6,001 bases of DNA from an uncultured Prevotella sp. (lineage in GTDB: Bacteria; Bacteroidota; Bacteroidia; Bacteroidales; Bacteroidaceae), in NCBI GenBank assembly GCA_937901345.1, contig CALCHM010000197.1, positions 1 to 6,001 on the forward strand, written 5' to 3'. Below the pieces are notes generated by a model. It did not search any database. It saw only the letters and a program-made list of their open reading frames with translations, and was not told the origin of the DNA. Position 1 is the stretch's first letter, and every line of letters starts with the position of its first letter. Shown here in pieces: positions 1 through 5,197 of this stretch. The translations under genes and the position numbers were made by a program.

Positions 1-76
1 GCTCGGCTATTTTCTTACAGAAAATTACGGTGTTGCTCATGGTGCTTTGGCAATGACTACACCAGGTGATACAACA

Positions 77-931
77 ATGGCAAACTTAAAAGAAGTAAGG
101 ACGAGAATAGAATCTGTCAACTCGACGAAGCAGATTACGAGTGCCATGAAGATGGTGGCGAGTTCCAAACTTCACCATGCTCAGCAACGTATCGAGCAGA
201 TGCGCCCCTATGAGCGTCAGATTGCTCGTATTTTTCGCGCTTTTGTGAGTGATGCTGCCGAGTATGTGCCCTACGTAACTCCTCGTCCAGTGACAAGGGT
301 GGCGCTCGTGTTGTTTACCTCTAATTCCAGTTTGTGTGGAGGTTTTAACAACAACGCCATCAAGAGTTTCTCCGCAAAGGTGAGCGAATTGCGTGCGCAA
401 GGCGTTGAGATTGCTCAGGTCTATGCCGTTGGTCGTAAGGGGTTAGATGCCGTGCGTCGCATGGGATTTACCCCCGACGATAGTTATTGCACCCTGCTTG
501 ACCACCCCAATTATGGCGGTGTGAAGCAACTTGCCGAACGCATCATGGCGAGTTACGATGCCAAGGAAATCGACGCGTGTCATCTCATTTACCACCACGC
601 ACAGAGTTCAGCGCATCAGGTGTTGCGCTACGAACAATTCTTGCCGCTGAGTTTGCCCACAGATGCTGCTGAGGGCGACAATTTCTACATCGTCGAACCC
701 TCTTCAGATGTGGTTTTCGAGCGCTTGTTGCCCAAGGTTATCAACCTTTCGCTCTTTGCAGCATTGCTTGATTCGCTTGCTTCCGAACATGCCGCACGTG
801 TTGTGGCGATGCAAGTGGCCACCGACAATGCCGACGAACTCCTCCGCACGCTCCAGTTGCAATACAACAAAACGCGCCAGTCTGCCATCACTGCCGAACT
901 CCTCGACATTGTTGGCGGCAGCATGCAATAA
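77..931 (+). CDS. atpG: ATP synthase F1 subunit gamma
   Basis: This is the central-stalk subunit of F-type ATP synthase. It rotates inside the alpha3beta3 head and couples proton flow through Fo to ATP synthesis at the cytoplasmic face of the inner membrane. The 284-aa product has the family's usual length. An N-terminal helix begins ANLKEVRTRI, followed by the conserved ITSAMKMVASSKL stretch (about residues 20-32). The central Rossmann-like domain includes SLCGGFN (about 85-91). The C-terminal helix carries SEHAARVVAMQ (about 236-245) and the gamma signature ITAELLDIVGG (about 271-281). ATG 77 is chosen because family members start a few residues before LKE. The same frame is open upstream to the window edge, with TTG 47 and ATG 53 as alternatives, but those added residues look unlike the family. 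atpA would be expected upstream but cannot be recognised in the 76 bases shown. The gene ends at a strong terminator, so it is probably the last gene of the atp operon. Confidence 0.97.
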   Translation: MANLKEVRTRIESVNSTKQITSAMKMVASSKLHHAQQRIEQMRPYERQIARIFRAFVSDAAEYVPYVTPRPVTRVALVLFTSNSSLCGGFNNNAIKSFSAKVSELRAQGVEIAQVYAVGRKGLDAVRRMGFTPDDSYCTLLDHPNYGGVKQLAERIMASYDAKEIDACHLIYHHAQSSAHQVLRYEQFLPLSLPTDAAEGDNFYIVEPSSDVVFERLLPKVINLSLFAALLDSLASEHAARVVAMQVATDNADELLRTLQLQYNKTRQSAITAELLDIVGGSMQ

Positions 932-971
932 ACGCTGCGTGCCCCTCGCTAACGCGGTGGTATCGTATATT

Positions 972-1017
972 AAAGGAACCTTCTGTCATTTTTCTTTGCA
1001 GAAGGTTCTTTTTTTTT
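972..1017 (+). terminator. Rho-independent terminator after atpG
   Basis: A perfect 10-bp stem, GAACCTTCTG (976-985) with CAGAAGGTTC (999-1008), encloses a 13-nt loop. Flanking A residues (972-974) extend it by pairing with the T-run, and nine consecutive T follow (1009-1017). It lies 44 nt after the atpG stop and should end the atp transcript. On the opposite strand the hairpin is followed only by CTTTAATAT, so it would be at best a weak terminator for the convergent P5-like gene. Confidence 0.93.
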
Positions 1018-1043
1018 ACCCTAGAAACGCGTGGGGAGGGAAC

Positions 1044-1085
1044 GTTGAGGGTTTAACGTTTAACGTTGAGAGTTTAACGTTGAGA
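1044..1085. repeat. Heptamer tandem array 1 (GTTGAGR/GTTTAAC)
   Basis: Six consecutive 7-bp units: GTTGAGG, GTTTAAC, GTTTAAC, GTTGAGA, GTTTAAC, GTTGAGA. The array lies in the gap between the atpG terminator and the convergent P5-like gene. It runs directly into the sequence AGAGGAG-TCCGTGCGG (1083-1098), a block that recurs beside two other heptamer arrays in this window. Confidence 0.8.
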
Positions 1086-1139
1086 GGAGTCCGTGCGGGA
1101 TATAAGGTTGTGCGTCTCTACGTCCGCATGGACTCCTCA
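1083..1139. repeat. Inverted pair of a 16-nt block forming a long stem-loop
   Basis: GAGGAGTCCGTGCGG (1084-1098) pairs with CCGCATGGACTCCTC (1124-1138): fifteen base pairs including one G-T wobble, with a 25-nt loop. The loop contains GTGCGTCTCTACG (1110-1122), which resembles one half of a palindromic repeat I recall as common in Bacteroidetes genomes; that resemblance is from memory. The structure lies just past the stop of the P5-like gene and could stabilise that mRNA's 3' end. No T-run follows on either strand, so it is not a classical terminator. Confidence 0.75.
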
Positions 1140-1160
1140 CTCCTCTCTACTCTCTCCTCA
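1133..1160. repeat. Heptamer tandem array 2, containing the P5-like stop codon
   Basis: Four 7-bp units on the + strand: CTCCTCA, CTCCTCT, CTACTCT, CTCCTCA. On the minus strand they read TGAGGAG, AGAGTAG, AGAGGAG, TGAGGAG. The CTA of the third unit (1147-1149) is the TAG stop of the P5-like gene. On the minus strand the array leads straight into TCCATGCGG (1132-1124), the same junction seen at arrays 1 and 4. Confidence 0.8.
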
Positions 1161-1710
1161 CTAAAAATAACCCCTTCTCGATGGCCTCGCGGTCAACGTC
1201 ACTCATCGTGATGCCATTCTCGATACAGGTCATGGCGGCGAGGAGGTCAATGAGTTTCGTTTTTGCTTGCGGGTCGGGGGCGGTGTAGGCATCGTTGAGG
1301 AGAGGTGGGGAGGATTCTAAGGACTTTGGGGAGTTTGACGTCTTCGGGGTCGGCAGTTGTACTCTGTTCTCTGTACTCTGTACTCTACAACTCGAGGGTC
1401 GCAAGAGGGGTTCATTGCCCGCAAGGTTGGTGAGGCGGCAGACGCTTCTTAAATACGCCTCCGAGTTGTTCTCATTGGGCGGTGCCCAGCGGAAGATGAT
1501 GTTGCGCGGGGTGAAGGGTTGTTGCTCGCGCTCAAAGTGGTTGAAATACGTTTCAAGGATGCGCCAGGCGGCGCGATACCCCATTGTCATTGAGGTAAAT
1601 TGTACGAACGCTTTGTCCGTTTGCTCGGCTCGCGCACCCTGCCAACGAGAGGCAGAGTGGCGAATATTGAGCGGGTTGTTGTTGCGGAGTCCGCGGGGGA
1701 GTGTTTTCAT
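1147..1710 (-). CDS. P5-like phage structural / muralytic-type protein
   Basis: The 187-aa product opens with the family hallmark RGLRNNNPLNIRH (residues 6-18), followed by WQG, QTDKAFVQF (30-38), GYRAAWRILETYF (44-56) and IIFRWAPPNENNSEAY (71-86). This pattern is typical of proteins annotated 'structural protein P5' in Bacteroidales mobile elements and prophages, which resemble virion-associated peptidoglycan hydrolases. I infer a cell-wall role but cannot assign catalytic residues. The C-terminal part, LIDLLAAMTCIENGI..VDREAIEKG (about 153-180), also looks conserved. Between them is a low-complexity linker (about 101-140) partly encoded by a heptamer array (1359-1386). It is the last gene of the minus-strand cassette, 143 nt after the DUF4248 gene, and converges on atpG. 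The ATG is preceded by ACTCACTC, the edge of another heptamer array, with no Shine-Dalgarno. No signal peptide is visible. Confidence 0.85.
   Translation of the reverse strand: MKTLPRGLRNNNPLNIRHSASRWQGARAEQTDKAFVQFTSMTMGYRAAWRILETYFNHFEREQQPFTPRNIIFRWAPPNENNSEAYLRSVCRLTNLAGNEPLLRPSSCRVQSTENRVQLPTPKTSNSPKSLESSPPLLNDAYTAPDPQAKTKLIDLLAAMTCIENGITMSDVDREAIEKGLFLVRRE
1359..1386. repeat. Heptamer tandem array 3 (GTACTCT) inside the P5-like gene
   Basis: Four 7-bp units: GTACTCT, GTTCTCT, GTACTCT, GTACTCT. On the coding strand they read AGAGTAC and give the peptide CRVQSTENRVQ (residues 108-118 of the P5-like protein). Because 7 is not a multiple of 3, gain or loss of one unit would shift the reading frame. 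The unit is one base from AGAGTAG of array 2, so the arrays look related. Confidence 0.8.
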
Positions 1711-1712
1711 GA

Positions 1713-1754
1713 GTGAGTAGTTAGTAGTTAGTAGTTAGTAGTGAGTAGTGAGTA
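1713..1754. repeat. Heptamer tandem array 4 (GTKAGTA)
   Basis: Six 7-bp units: GTGAGTA, GTTAGTA three times, GTGAGTA twice. It begins two bases outside the ATG of the P5-like gene and so forms its immediate 5' leader. Another GTTAGTA copy stands alone at 1837-1843. Rotated to TGAGTAG, the last unit is followed directly by TCCATGCGG (1756-1764), the cap sequence shared with arrays 1 and 2. Confidence 0.88.
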
Positions 1755-1780
1755 GTCCATGCGGGTAGGGGGGACGCTCG

Positions 1781-1834
1781 GAGTTCTCAGAGTTCTCGGA
1801 GTTTTCAGAGTTCTCAGAGTTCTCGGAGTTCTCA
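1781..1834. repeat. Nonamer tandem array (GAGTTCTCR)
   Basis: Six 9-bp units: GAGTTCTCA, GAGTTCTCG, GAGTTTTCA, GAGTTCTCA, GAGTTCTCG, GAGTTCTCA. A degenerate unit (GGACGCTCG) precedes it at 1772-1780. Together with heptamer array 4 it fills most of the gap between the DUF4248 gene and the P5-like gene, so the leader of the latter is nearly all tandem repeat. Confidence 0.9.
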
Positions 1835-1853
1835 GAGTTAGTAGTTTTCACTC

Positions 1854-2108
1854 CTAACTTTCTCCGAGGTATTTTTCAATTACTTGCACTTGTCTGGGGG
1901 AAAGTATGCGCTGACTGTCGTGGTAGCCCAATTGCTCCAGCGCTTTTTGTAATCCCCGTGTAATTCTTAGTTCTTCGCGAAAGAGGGCAACGGCACGCTT
2001 ATACCCACGGTCGGGGTAGTAAGACATGGCGAGGTTGCCGAATTGTCGAAATTTGCGAGATTTCGGCTGCTGTTGGGATTCCCTTTTTGTGTTGGTTTTG
2101 TTGTTCAT
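1854..2108 (-). CDS. DUF4248 family protein
   Basis: This is an 84-aa soluble protein. A basic, Gln/Lys-rich N-terminus (residues 1-20) is followed by the DUF4248 pattern: GNLAMSYYPDRGYKRAVALF (about 24-43), LRITRGLQKALEQLGYH (47-63), then RILSPRQVQVIEKYLGE (67-83). The C-terminal LSPRQVQVI..YLGE is the strongest family marker. The biochemical function is unknown. The helical, basic character and closing segment would suit a small nucleic-acid-binding or adaptor protein, but that is inference. In Bacteroidales, members typically sit next to BT4734-like/DUF3987 genes, as here, where only 19 nt separate the two. GGTATAAATACC (2109-2120), an imperfect inverted repeat, directly abuts the ATG. Confidence 0.85.
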   Translation of the reverse strand: MNNKTNTKRESQQQPKSRKFRQFGNLAMSYYPDRGYKRAVALFREELRITRGLQKALEQLGYHDSQRILSPRQVQVIEKYLGES

Positions 2109-2125
2109 GGTATAAATACCCCCCT

Positions 2126-2147
2126 TGTCACGCGTGACATGTCACGC
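2126..2147. promoter_or_regulatory. Two overlapping perfect palindromes (TGTCACGC motif x3)
   Basis: TGTCACGCGTGACA (2126-2139) and GCGTGACATGTCACGC (2132-2147) are both perfect palindromes and share eight bases. The result is three copies of TGTCACGC in alternating orientation. They cover the last codons and stop of the primase-like gene, just upstream of the DUF4248 gene on the minus strand. This could be a dimeric protein binding site or an mRNA hairpin controlling translation of the downstream gene. Function is inferred from symmetry only. Confidence 0.45.
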
Positions 2148-4416
2148 TGTGAGGGTTGCTGAAGTTCTTACAACTTTTGATATACACATTTCGCTCGCCG
2201 TCGTAGGTAATGCGTGAGCGGCATTTCCATTGTCGCAACTGTTCGTCTATCGTTTTGGAAGGCACCCCTTGACGTAGTGTTTGGAGCATGTTTTTGGTAA
2301 ACTCTGTGGGGAGATTTTCAAATACATCTGCGTTGCGTCTTTGCAGCAGGGTGAAGTCCATTTCGGCGGCTTTCATAAACTTGTCGTGAAACACATTCCA
2401 CTTCACCCACAGGTCGTACTCCACGCTCCACGAGGCAAACGCCTCCACCTCCTCCGTCCACTGACATCCCTGGATGATGTAGAGCAACATGGCGCGGTTG
2501 AACCCCGAGCGCACGCCTCGCTTTACATAGTCGGCCAACACCTTGTTGTTCATCTCCTTGGCATGCTGAATGAGCAGTCGCTGTGTGCGTCGTGCCCACT
2601 CAATGGCAGGAGTGCAAGTGTAGGTGCCGCGCGCCTGGCAAAGGGTTTGGATGTAAGGTTGGAGTTGCCCTTCAAAGTTGTCATCGTAAGTGCCGAACAT
2701 GGGGATTTCTTCGCCCCAATCGTCTTCGTCCACAGGGATGGTGCAACAGGTGATGCGTGAGATGGTGCCGTCCATGAGTGCGTTTAGTGTGAAAAATTTT
2801 TGCGCCATGACGGGTGTGGTTGATGCATTCCAATTGAGGCGCAAGATGACTTGCTCGTTCACGGAGTCAATGCTCACGCGCTCCTGTCCGTAGAGGGTGC
2901 GGTCATAGGTAATCTTGATGAGTTCGTTTTCCGCACCTTTTTGTGCCGACATGCCCGAGAGTCCCTGCAACTGCTCCAACTCGTTAATTTTGATGTAGAG
3001 CGTGCGCCCGCCCGCCTCTTTGAGGCGCTTTACGAAGGCTGCATTCGTCGTGTTAGGCGAAAGGCGTTGTATGCAAAGGTGCTTCGGTCGTGAGGGTTTC
3101 TCCTTGTTGCTCCCCATGCTCGATACCTTTTCGCGCCACTCATTTTCGAGTTGACGGTTGCGCGCATCCACCTTCGTAATGTCGTCCATAATAAGGTCGA
3201 TGGGCACGTCCACCGCCGACTTACCACTGGCTTGTGGAGCAATGAGCAGGTTGAGAAATGCGGGTTCGTAACTTTTGTTATCGGCATAGCGGAAATACAC
3301 CTCGTGGAGGTGCGTGCCCAATGCGGGAAACGCTGCCATCGCCACGGCTGCTTGCATCTGCTCGGGAGTGTTTTTCACCAGGAGCGACAATGCTGGGGGC
3401 AACACCTCGGGCATGTGTGGCATCTCCCACACGGGTTCTACCACCGCTTCGGTGCCCTCAATGGCGGCTCTCAACTTGCGGGGCAAATAGGGGTAACGCT
3501 CTTGGGCACACATGTCGTGCAACACGCGGTGAAACTCTGCCTCCTCAATGCCAAAGGTGGGGATGACGTGCGCGAGCCACTCGGGATTGTTGTCGCAGAT
3601 GTAGCGCAAATTTACCGCCAACCCCATTATCAATTGATGGCGCCCACCTTCGTTTACCGAACCGTCCAATTGCGGAATCAGGCGCTCGATGATAAGGCTG
3701 TAAGGTGTGCCTTCATAGTGGTCGGGGAACGCGCGACGCTGCCCTTCCGTGAGTGCCGACGGTTGCACCACACGCTTTGCCACCGCCGCCTTAACCGCCC
3801 CTTCAGGCAAGAGCGGGGGCGAGAAGAAACGGTCACGGTCGATGTAGAGAATCTCCTCCTTCAAGGGGCAAAACGAACCGCGGGCATAGTCGCTACAAGC
3901 GGAGTCGGAAACCTTGCCTGGGGCAATACGCTCCAACCATCTGGACTTGGCATCCTCAAAGGGCATCTGCATCATCTCCGGCAGTCGCTCCACGACGAGG
4001 CGAAGCCCCCTTCCGCTCGGAGTGATGTGAGCAAAAATCAAGTGGGGGAGCAACTCCTGTGCCTCCAAGCGCGTGCGTATCTCTTGCCACAGGTCGTAAG
4101 GGCGCTCCTCGTGGTCAATGTCAATCATGAGCCACGCCGTGGGGAGCATAAAGTCCTCGTTTCTGCTACCACGTGCCTTCACCTTCTTTGCCGCGCATTC
4201 GGCAAGGTAGGCGGCATACTTCTCCTCATGCTTCACCCCCTGAAAGTAAAAGAGGTGCACCAGGTTTTTCGACTTATCCTTGTCCGCCCCACGTCTGAAA
4301 GCCAGAATCTTCGCCTGATTGTCCTTCGACGTGGTGAAGAGGTCGAAGAGTTCGGGCGTGAGGGGCTTTAGAAAAGCGTCTTGTGCGTGGGAAACGTAAT
4401 ACAATTTGTTCGACAT
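2128..4416 (-). CDS. BT4734-like primase domain / DUF3987 ATPase protein ('VirE-like')
   Basis: This is a 762-aa protein that probably primes or unwinds DNA for a mobile-element-type replication system. The N-terminal BT4734-like domain belongs to the archaeo-eukaryotic primase superfamily. It shows the metal-binding pattern LMIDIDH (D99, D101, H102) and TPSGRGLRLVVE (about 133-143). A linker region leads to a DUF3987 P-loop domain with Walker A APQASGKS (393-400) and a Walker B-like TLYIKINELEQL (about 472-483), in which the acid pair is N-E rather than D-E. NWNASTTP (about 528-535) may be the sensor region. ATG 4416 is preferred because the frame upstream reaches only a TTG at 4464 and runs into the inserted repeat element; the A-rich leader just before 4416 suits Bacteroidetes initiation. 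It is second in the cassette, with the DUF4248 gene 19 nt downstream. Annotation pipelines often name such proteins 'VirE N-terminal domain' protein. Primase and helicase activity are inferred from family and motifs. Confidence 0.88.
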   Translation of the reverse strand: MSNKLYYVSHAQDAFLKPLTPELFDLFTTSKDNQAKILAFRRGADKDKSKNLVHLFYFQGVKHEEKYAAYLAECAAKKVKARGSRNEDFMLPTAWLMIDIDHEERPYDLWQEIRTRLEAQELLPHLIFAHITPSGRGLRLVVERLPEMMQMPFEDAKSRWLERIAPGKVSDSACSDYARGSFCPLKEEILYIDRDRFFSPPLLPEGAVKAAVAKRVVQPSALTEGQRRAFPDHYEGTPYSLIIERLIPQLDGSVNEGGRHQLIMGLAVNLRYICDNNPEWLAHVIPTFGIEEAEFHRVLHDMCAQERYPYLPRKLRAAIEGTEAVVEPVWEMPHMPEVLPPALSLLVKNTPEQMQAAVAMAAFPALGTHLHEVYFRYADNKSYEPAFLNLLIAPQASGKSAVDVPIDLIMDDITKVDARNRQLENEWREKVSSMGSNKEKPSRPKHLCIQRLSPNTTNAAFVKRLKEAGGRTLYIKINELEQLQGLSGMSAQKGAENELIKITYDRTLYGQERVSIDSVNEQVILRLNWNASTTPVMAQKFFTLNALMDGTISRITCCTIPVDEDDWGEEIPMFGTYDDNFEGQLQPYIQTLCQARGTYTCTPAIEWARRTQRLLIQHAKEMNNKVLADYVKRGVRSGFNRAMLLYIIQGCQWTEEVEAFASWSVEYDLWVKWNVFHDKFMKAAEMDFTLLQRRNADVFENLPTEFTKNMLQTLRQGVPSKTIDEQLRQWKCRSRITYDGERNVYIKSCKNFSNPHSVTCHA

Positions 4417-4429
4417 ATAATTTTTCTTT

Positions 4430-4437
4430 TTTGTTTT
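4430..4437. repeat. Left 8-bp direct repeat (putative target-site duplication)
   Basis: TTTGTTTT directly abuts the left terminal inverted repeat. The identical octamer abuts the right end at 4737-4744. The sequence is T-rich, which lowers its information content, but the exact placement at both element ends supports a target-site duplication. Confidence 0.65.
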
Positions 4438-4736
4438 GGCAATAATATTAGGAGTTGACCCCAATTAGAATCTTGTACTTTAAATGACGCTGAAGGCGTC
4501 ACCGCTCAGTAACCGGGGCGTGCGCCTTTGCGTACCCCCGGTACTGAATACGCGAGAATCGCACCCTGAAGGGGTGCCCGAGGAGGCAGGATATGTAGGG
4601 TGATGGGGCACTCCTTCAGAGTGCGTTCATTGGGATGCGCCAACCGTGGGTACTCGCTTTGCTCGCACCCGCGGTTACTGAGCGGAGACGCCTTCAGCGT
4701 CTATAGCACGCTTGGGTAAACTTCTATATTATTGCC
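4438..4736. mobile_element. 299-bp MITE-like non-autonomous element
   Basis: The ends are inverted repeats: GGCAATAATAT at 4438-4448 and its exact complement at 4726-4736. Similarity continues inward with small gaps (TAGGAGTTGACCCCAA against AGAAGTTTACCCAA), about 25 nt per end. An exact 8-bp direct repeat abuts both ends. No gene lies inside. A second, nearly perfect 30-bp inverted pair encloses a hairpin-rich core (4486-4701). The element separates the 146-aa gene from the primase-like gene; without it and one direct repeat the spacing would be 33 nt, as expected in an operon. An 8-bp duplication and GG-starting ends occur in several IS families, but no parent transposase is present and I do not assign one. 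Confidence 0.72.
4486..4701. repeat. Mirror-symmetric cluster of hairpins (REP/BIME-like core)
   Basis: The outer arms 4486-4515 and 4672-4701 are 30-bp inverted repeats with one mismatch (4501/4686). Each contains the 15-mer GACGCTGAAGGCGTC or its complement, itself a hairpin. Further in are hairpin 4512-4542 (about 13 bp with one bulge), hairpin 4561-4577 (GCACCC/GGGTGC), hairpin 4608-4624 (GCACTC/GAGTGC) and hairpin 4642-4676 (about 10 bp). They are arranged as a mirror around a spacer at 4578-4607. Four of the six share the core CTGAAG in or at the loop. I recognise the general style of bacterial REP/BIME repeats but cannot name the family. Confidence 0.8.
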
Positions 4737-4744
4737 TTTGTTTT
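4737..4744. repeat. Right 8-bp direct repeat (putative target-site duplication)
   Basis: TTTGTTTT, identical to 4430-4437, begins at the first base outside the right terminal inverted repeat. It lies 12 nt beyond the stop of the upstream 146-aa gene. Confidence 0.65.
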
Positions 4745-4756
4745 AGCGATAATCGG

Positions 4757-5197
4757 TTAGGCGCTCATTTTCGTTTCCTGCTCGTCCGCTTCCGCATGGA
4801 GCACCGTGAGGTCCGCTGGGAGAGGCTTATAAAGTCCCTTTCCCAGTTCTTCGCTCACGAGTCGCGCGTCCTCCTCATAGAGTCGCTGTGCCTGCTCCTT
4901 GGTGAGGTTGTAGGGCAGGGTGGTAAAGATGCGCAACTGCTTCTTCATCTTCTCCGCCTTGGTGAATGCCCCGATTTCTATTTTCTCCTTCACCAACTTC
5001 TTAGCGGTGTCGGCAGGTGCATAGGGGCAGAAACGTACGGTGTTTGCTTCCCAGTCAATGCCTACGCTGCCCCTTGTTTTCCCTTCGCTCAGGAACCCCT
5101 TTTCTTTCATGTAAGTGAGTACGTCGCGGTCGAAATCCATTGAGAAGCCCTTGTCGAGTGAGAATGTTACGAGGGCAGAAAATGTGAATGTGTTCAT
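4757..5197 (-). CDS. Hypothetical protein, first gene of the cassette
   Basis: I do not recognise this 146-aa protein. It has no signal peptide and no membrane segment, so it is probably cytoplasmic. The N-terminus (MNTFTFSALVTFSLDKGFSM) looks like a beta-rich start. The segment FDRDVLTYMKEKGF (about 22-35) is followed by a stretch with GIDWEANTVRFCPYA (about 46-60). A Lys/Glu-rich helical region (about 62-86, KKLVKEKIEIGAFTKAEKMKKQ) precedes a Leu/Glu-rich C-terminal part ending in an acidic tail. It is transcribed toward the primase-like gene and was probably only 33 nt from it before the repeat element inserted. Other BT4734-like loci often carry an HU-like gene nearby; this protein does not resemble HU. 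ATG 5197 gives the full frame; M20 (5140) is a less likely alternative. Confidence 0.75.
   Translation of the reverse strand: MNTFTFSALVTFSLDKGFSMDFDRDVLTYMKEKGFLSEGKTRGSVGIDWEANTVRFCPYAPADTAKKLVKEKIEIGAFTKAEKMKKQLRIFTTLPYNLTKEQAQRLYEEDARLVSEELGKGLYKPLPADLTVLHAEADEQETKMSA

Noticed and set aside
10..24. Small inverted repeat TTTTCT/AGAAAA upstream of atpG.
   Set aside because: Six A/T-rich pairs with a 3-nt loop; too weak to call a terminator or regulatory hairpin.
663..1211. Open frame of 182 codons on the + strand overlapping atpG and the repeats.
   Set aside because: It overlaps conserved atpG in another frame, crosses its terminator and the heptamer array, and has no protein-like features.
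1295..1720. Open frame of 141 codons on the + strand opposite the P5-like gene.
   Set aside because: The minus-strand frame carries the RNNNPLNIRH and WAPPNEN motifs; the + strand product has no family features and partly reads through repeats.
1713..1834. Possible CRISPR array.
   Set aside because: Units are 7 and 9 bp, directly abutting, with no unique spacers and no cas genes.
3151..4371. Long open frame (406 codons) on the + strand, antisense to the primase-like gene.
   Set aside because: It lies wholly opposite a gene with clear family motifs. Its translation is rich in His, Arg, Leu and Val with no recognisable domain, as expected of an antisense shadow in GC-rich coding DNA.
4417..4464. 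Upstream TTG start at 4464 giving 16 extra residues on the primase-like protein.
   Set aside because: The extension lies in the inserted element's left end and A-rich leader; ATG 4416 is the natural start.
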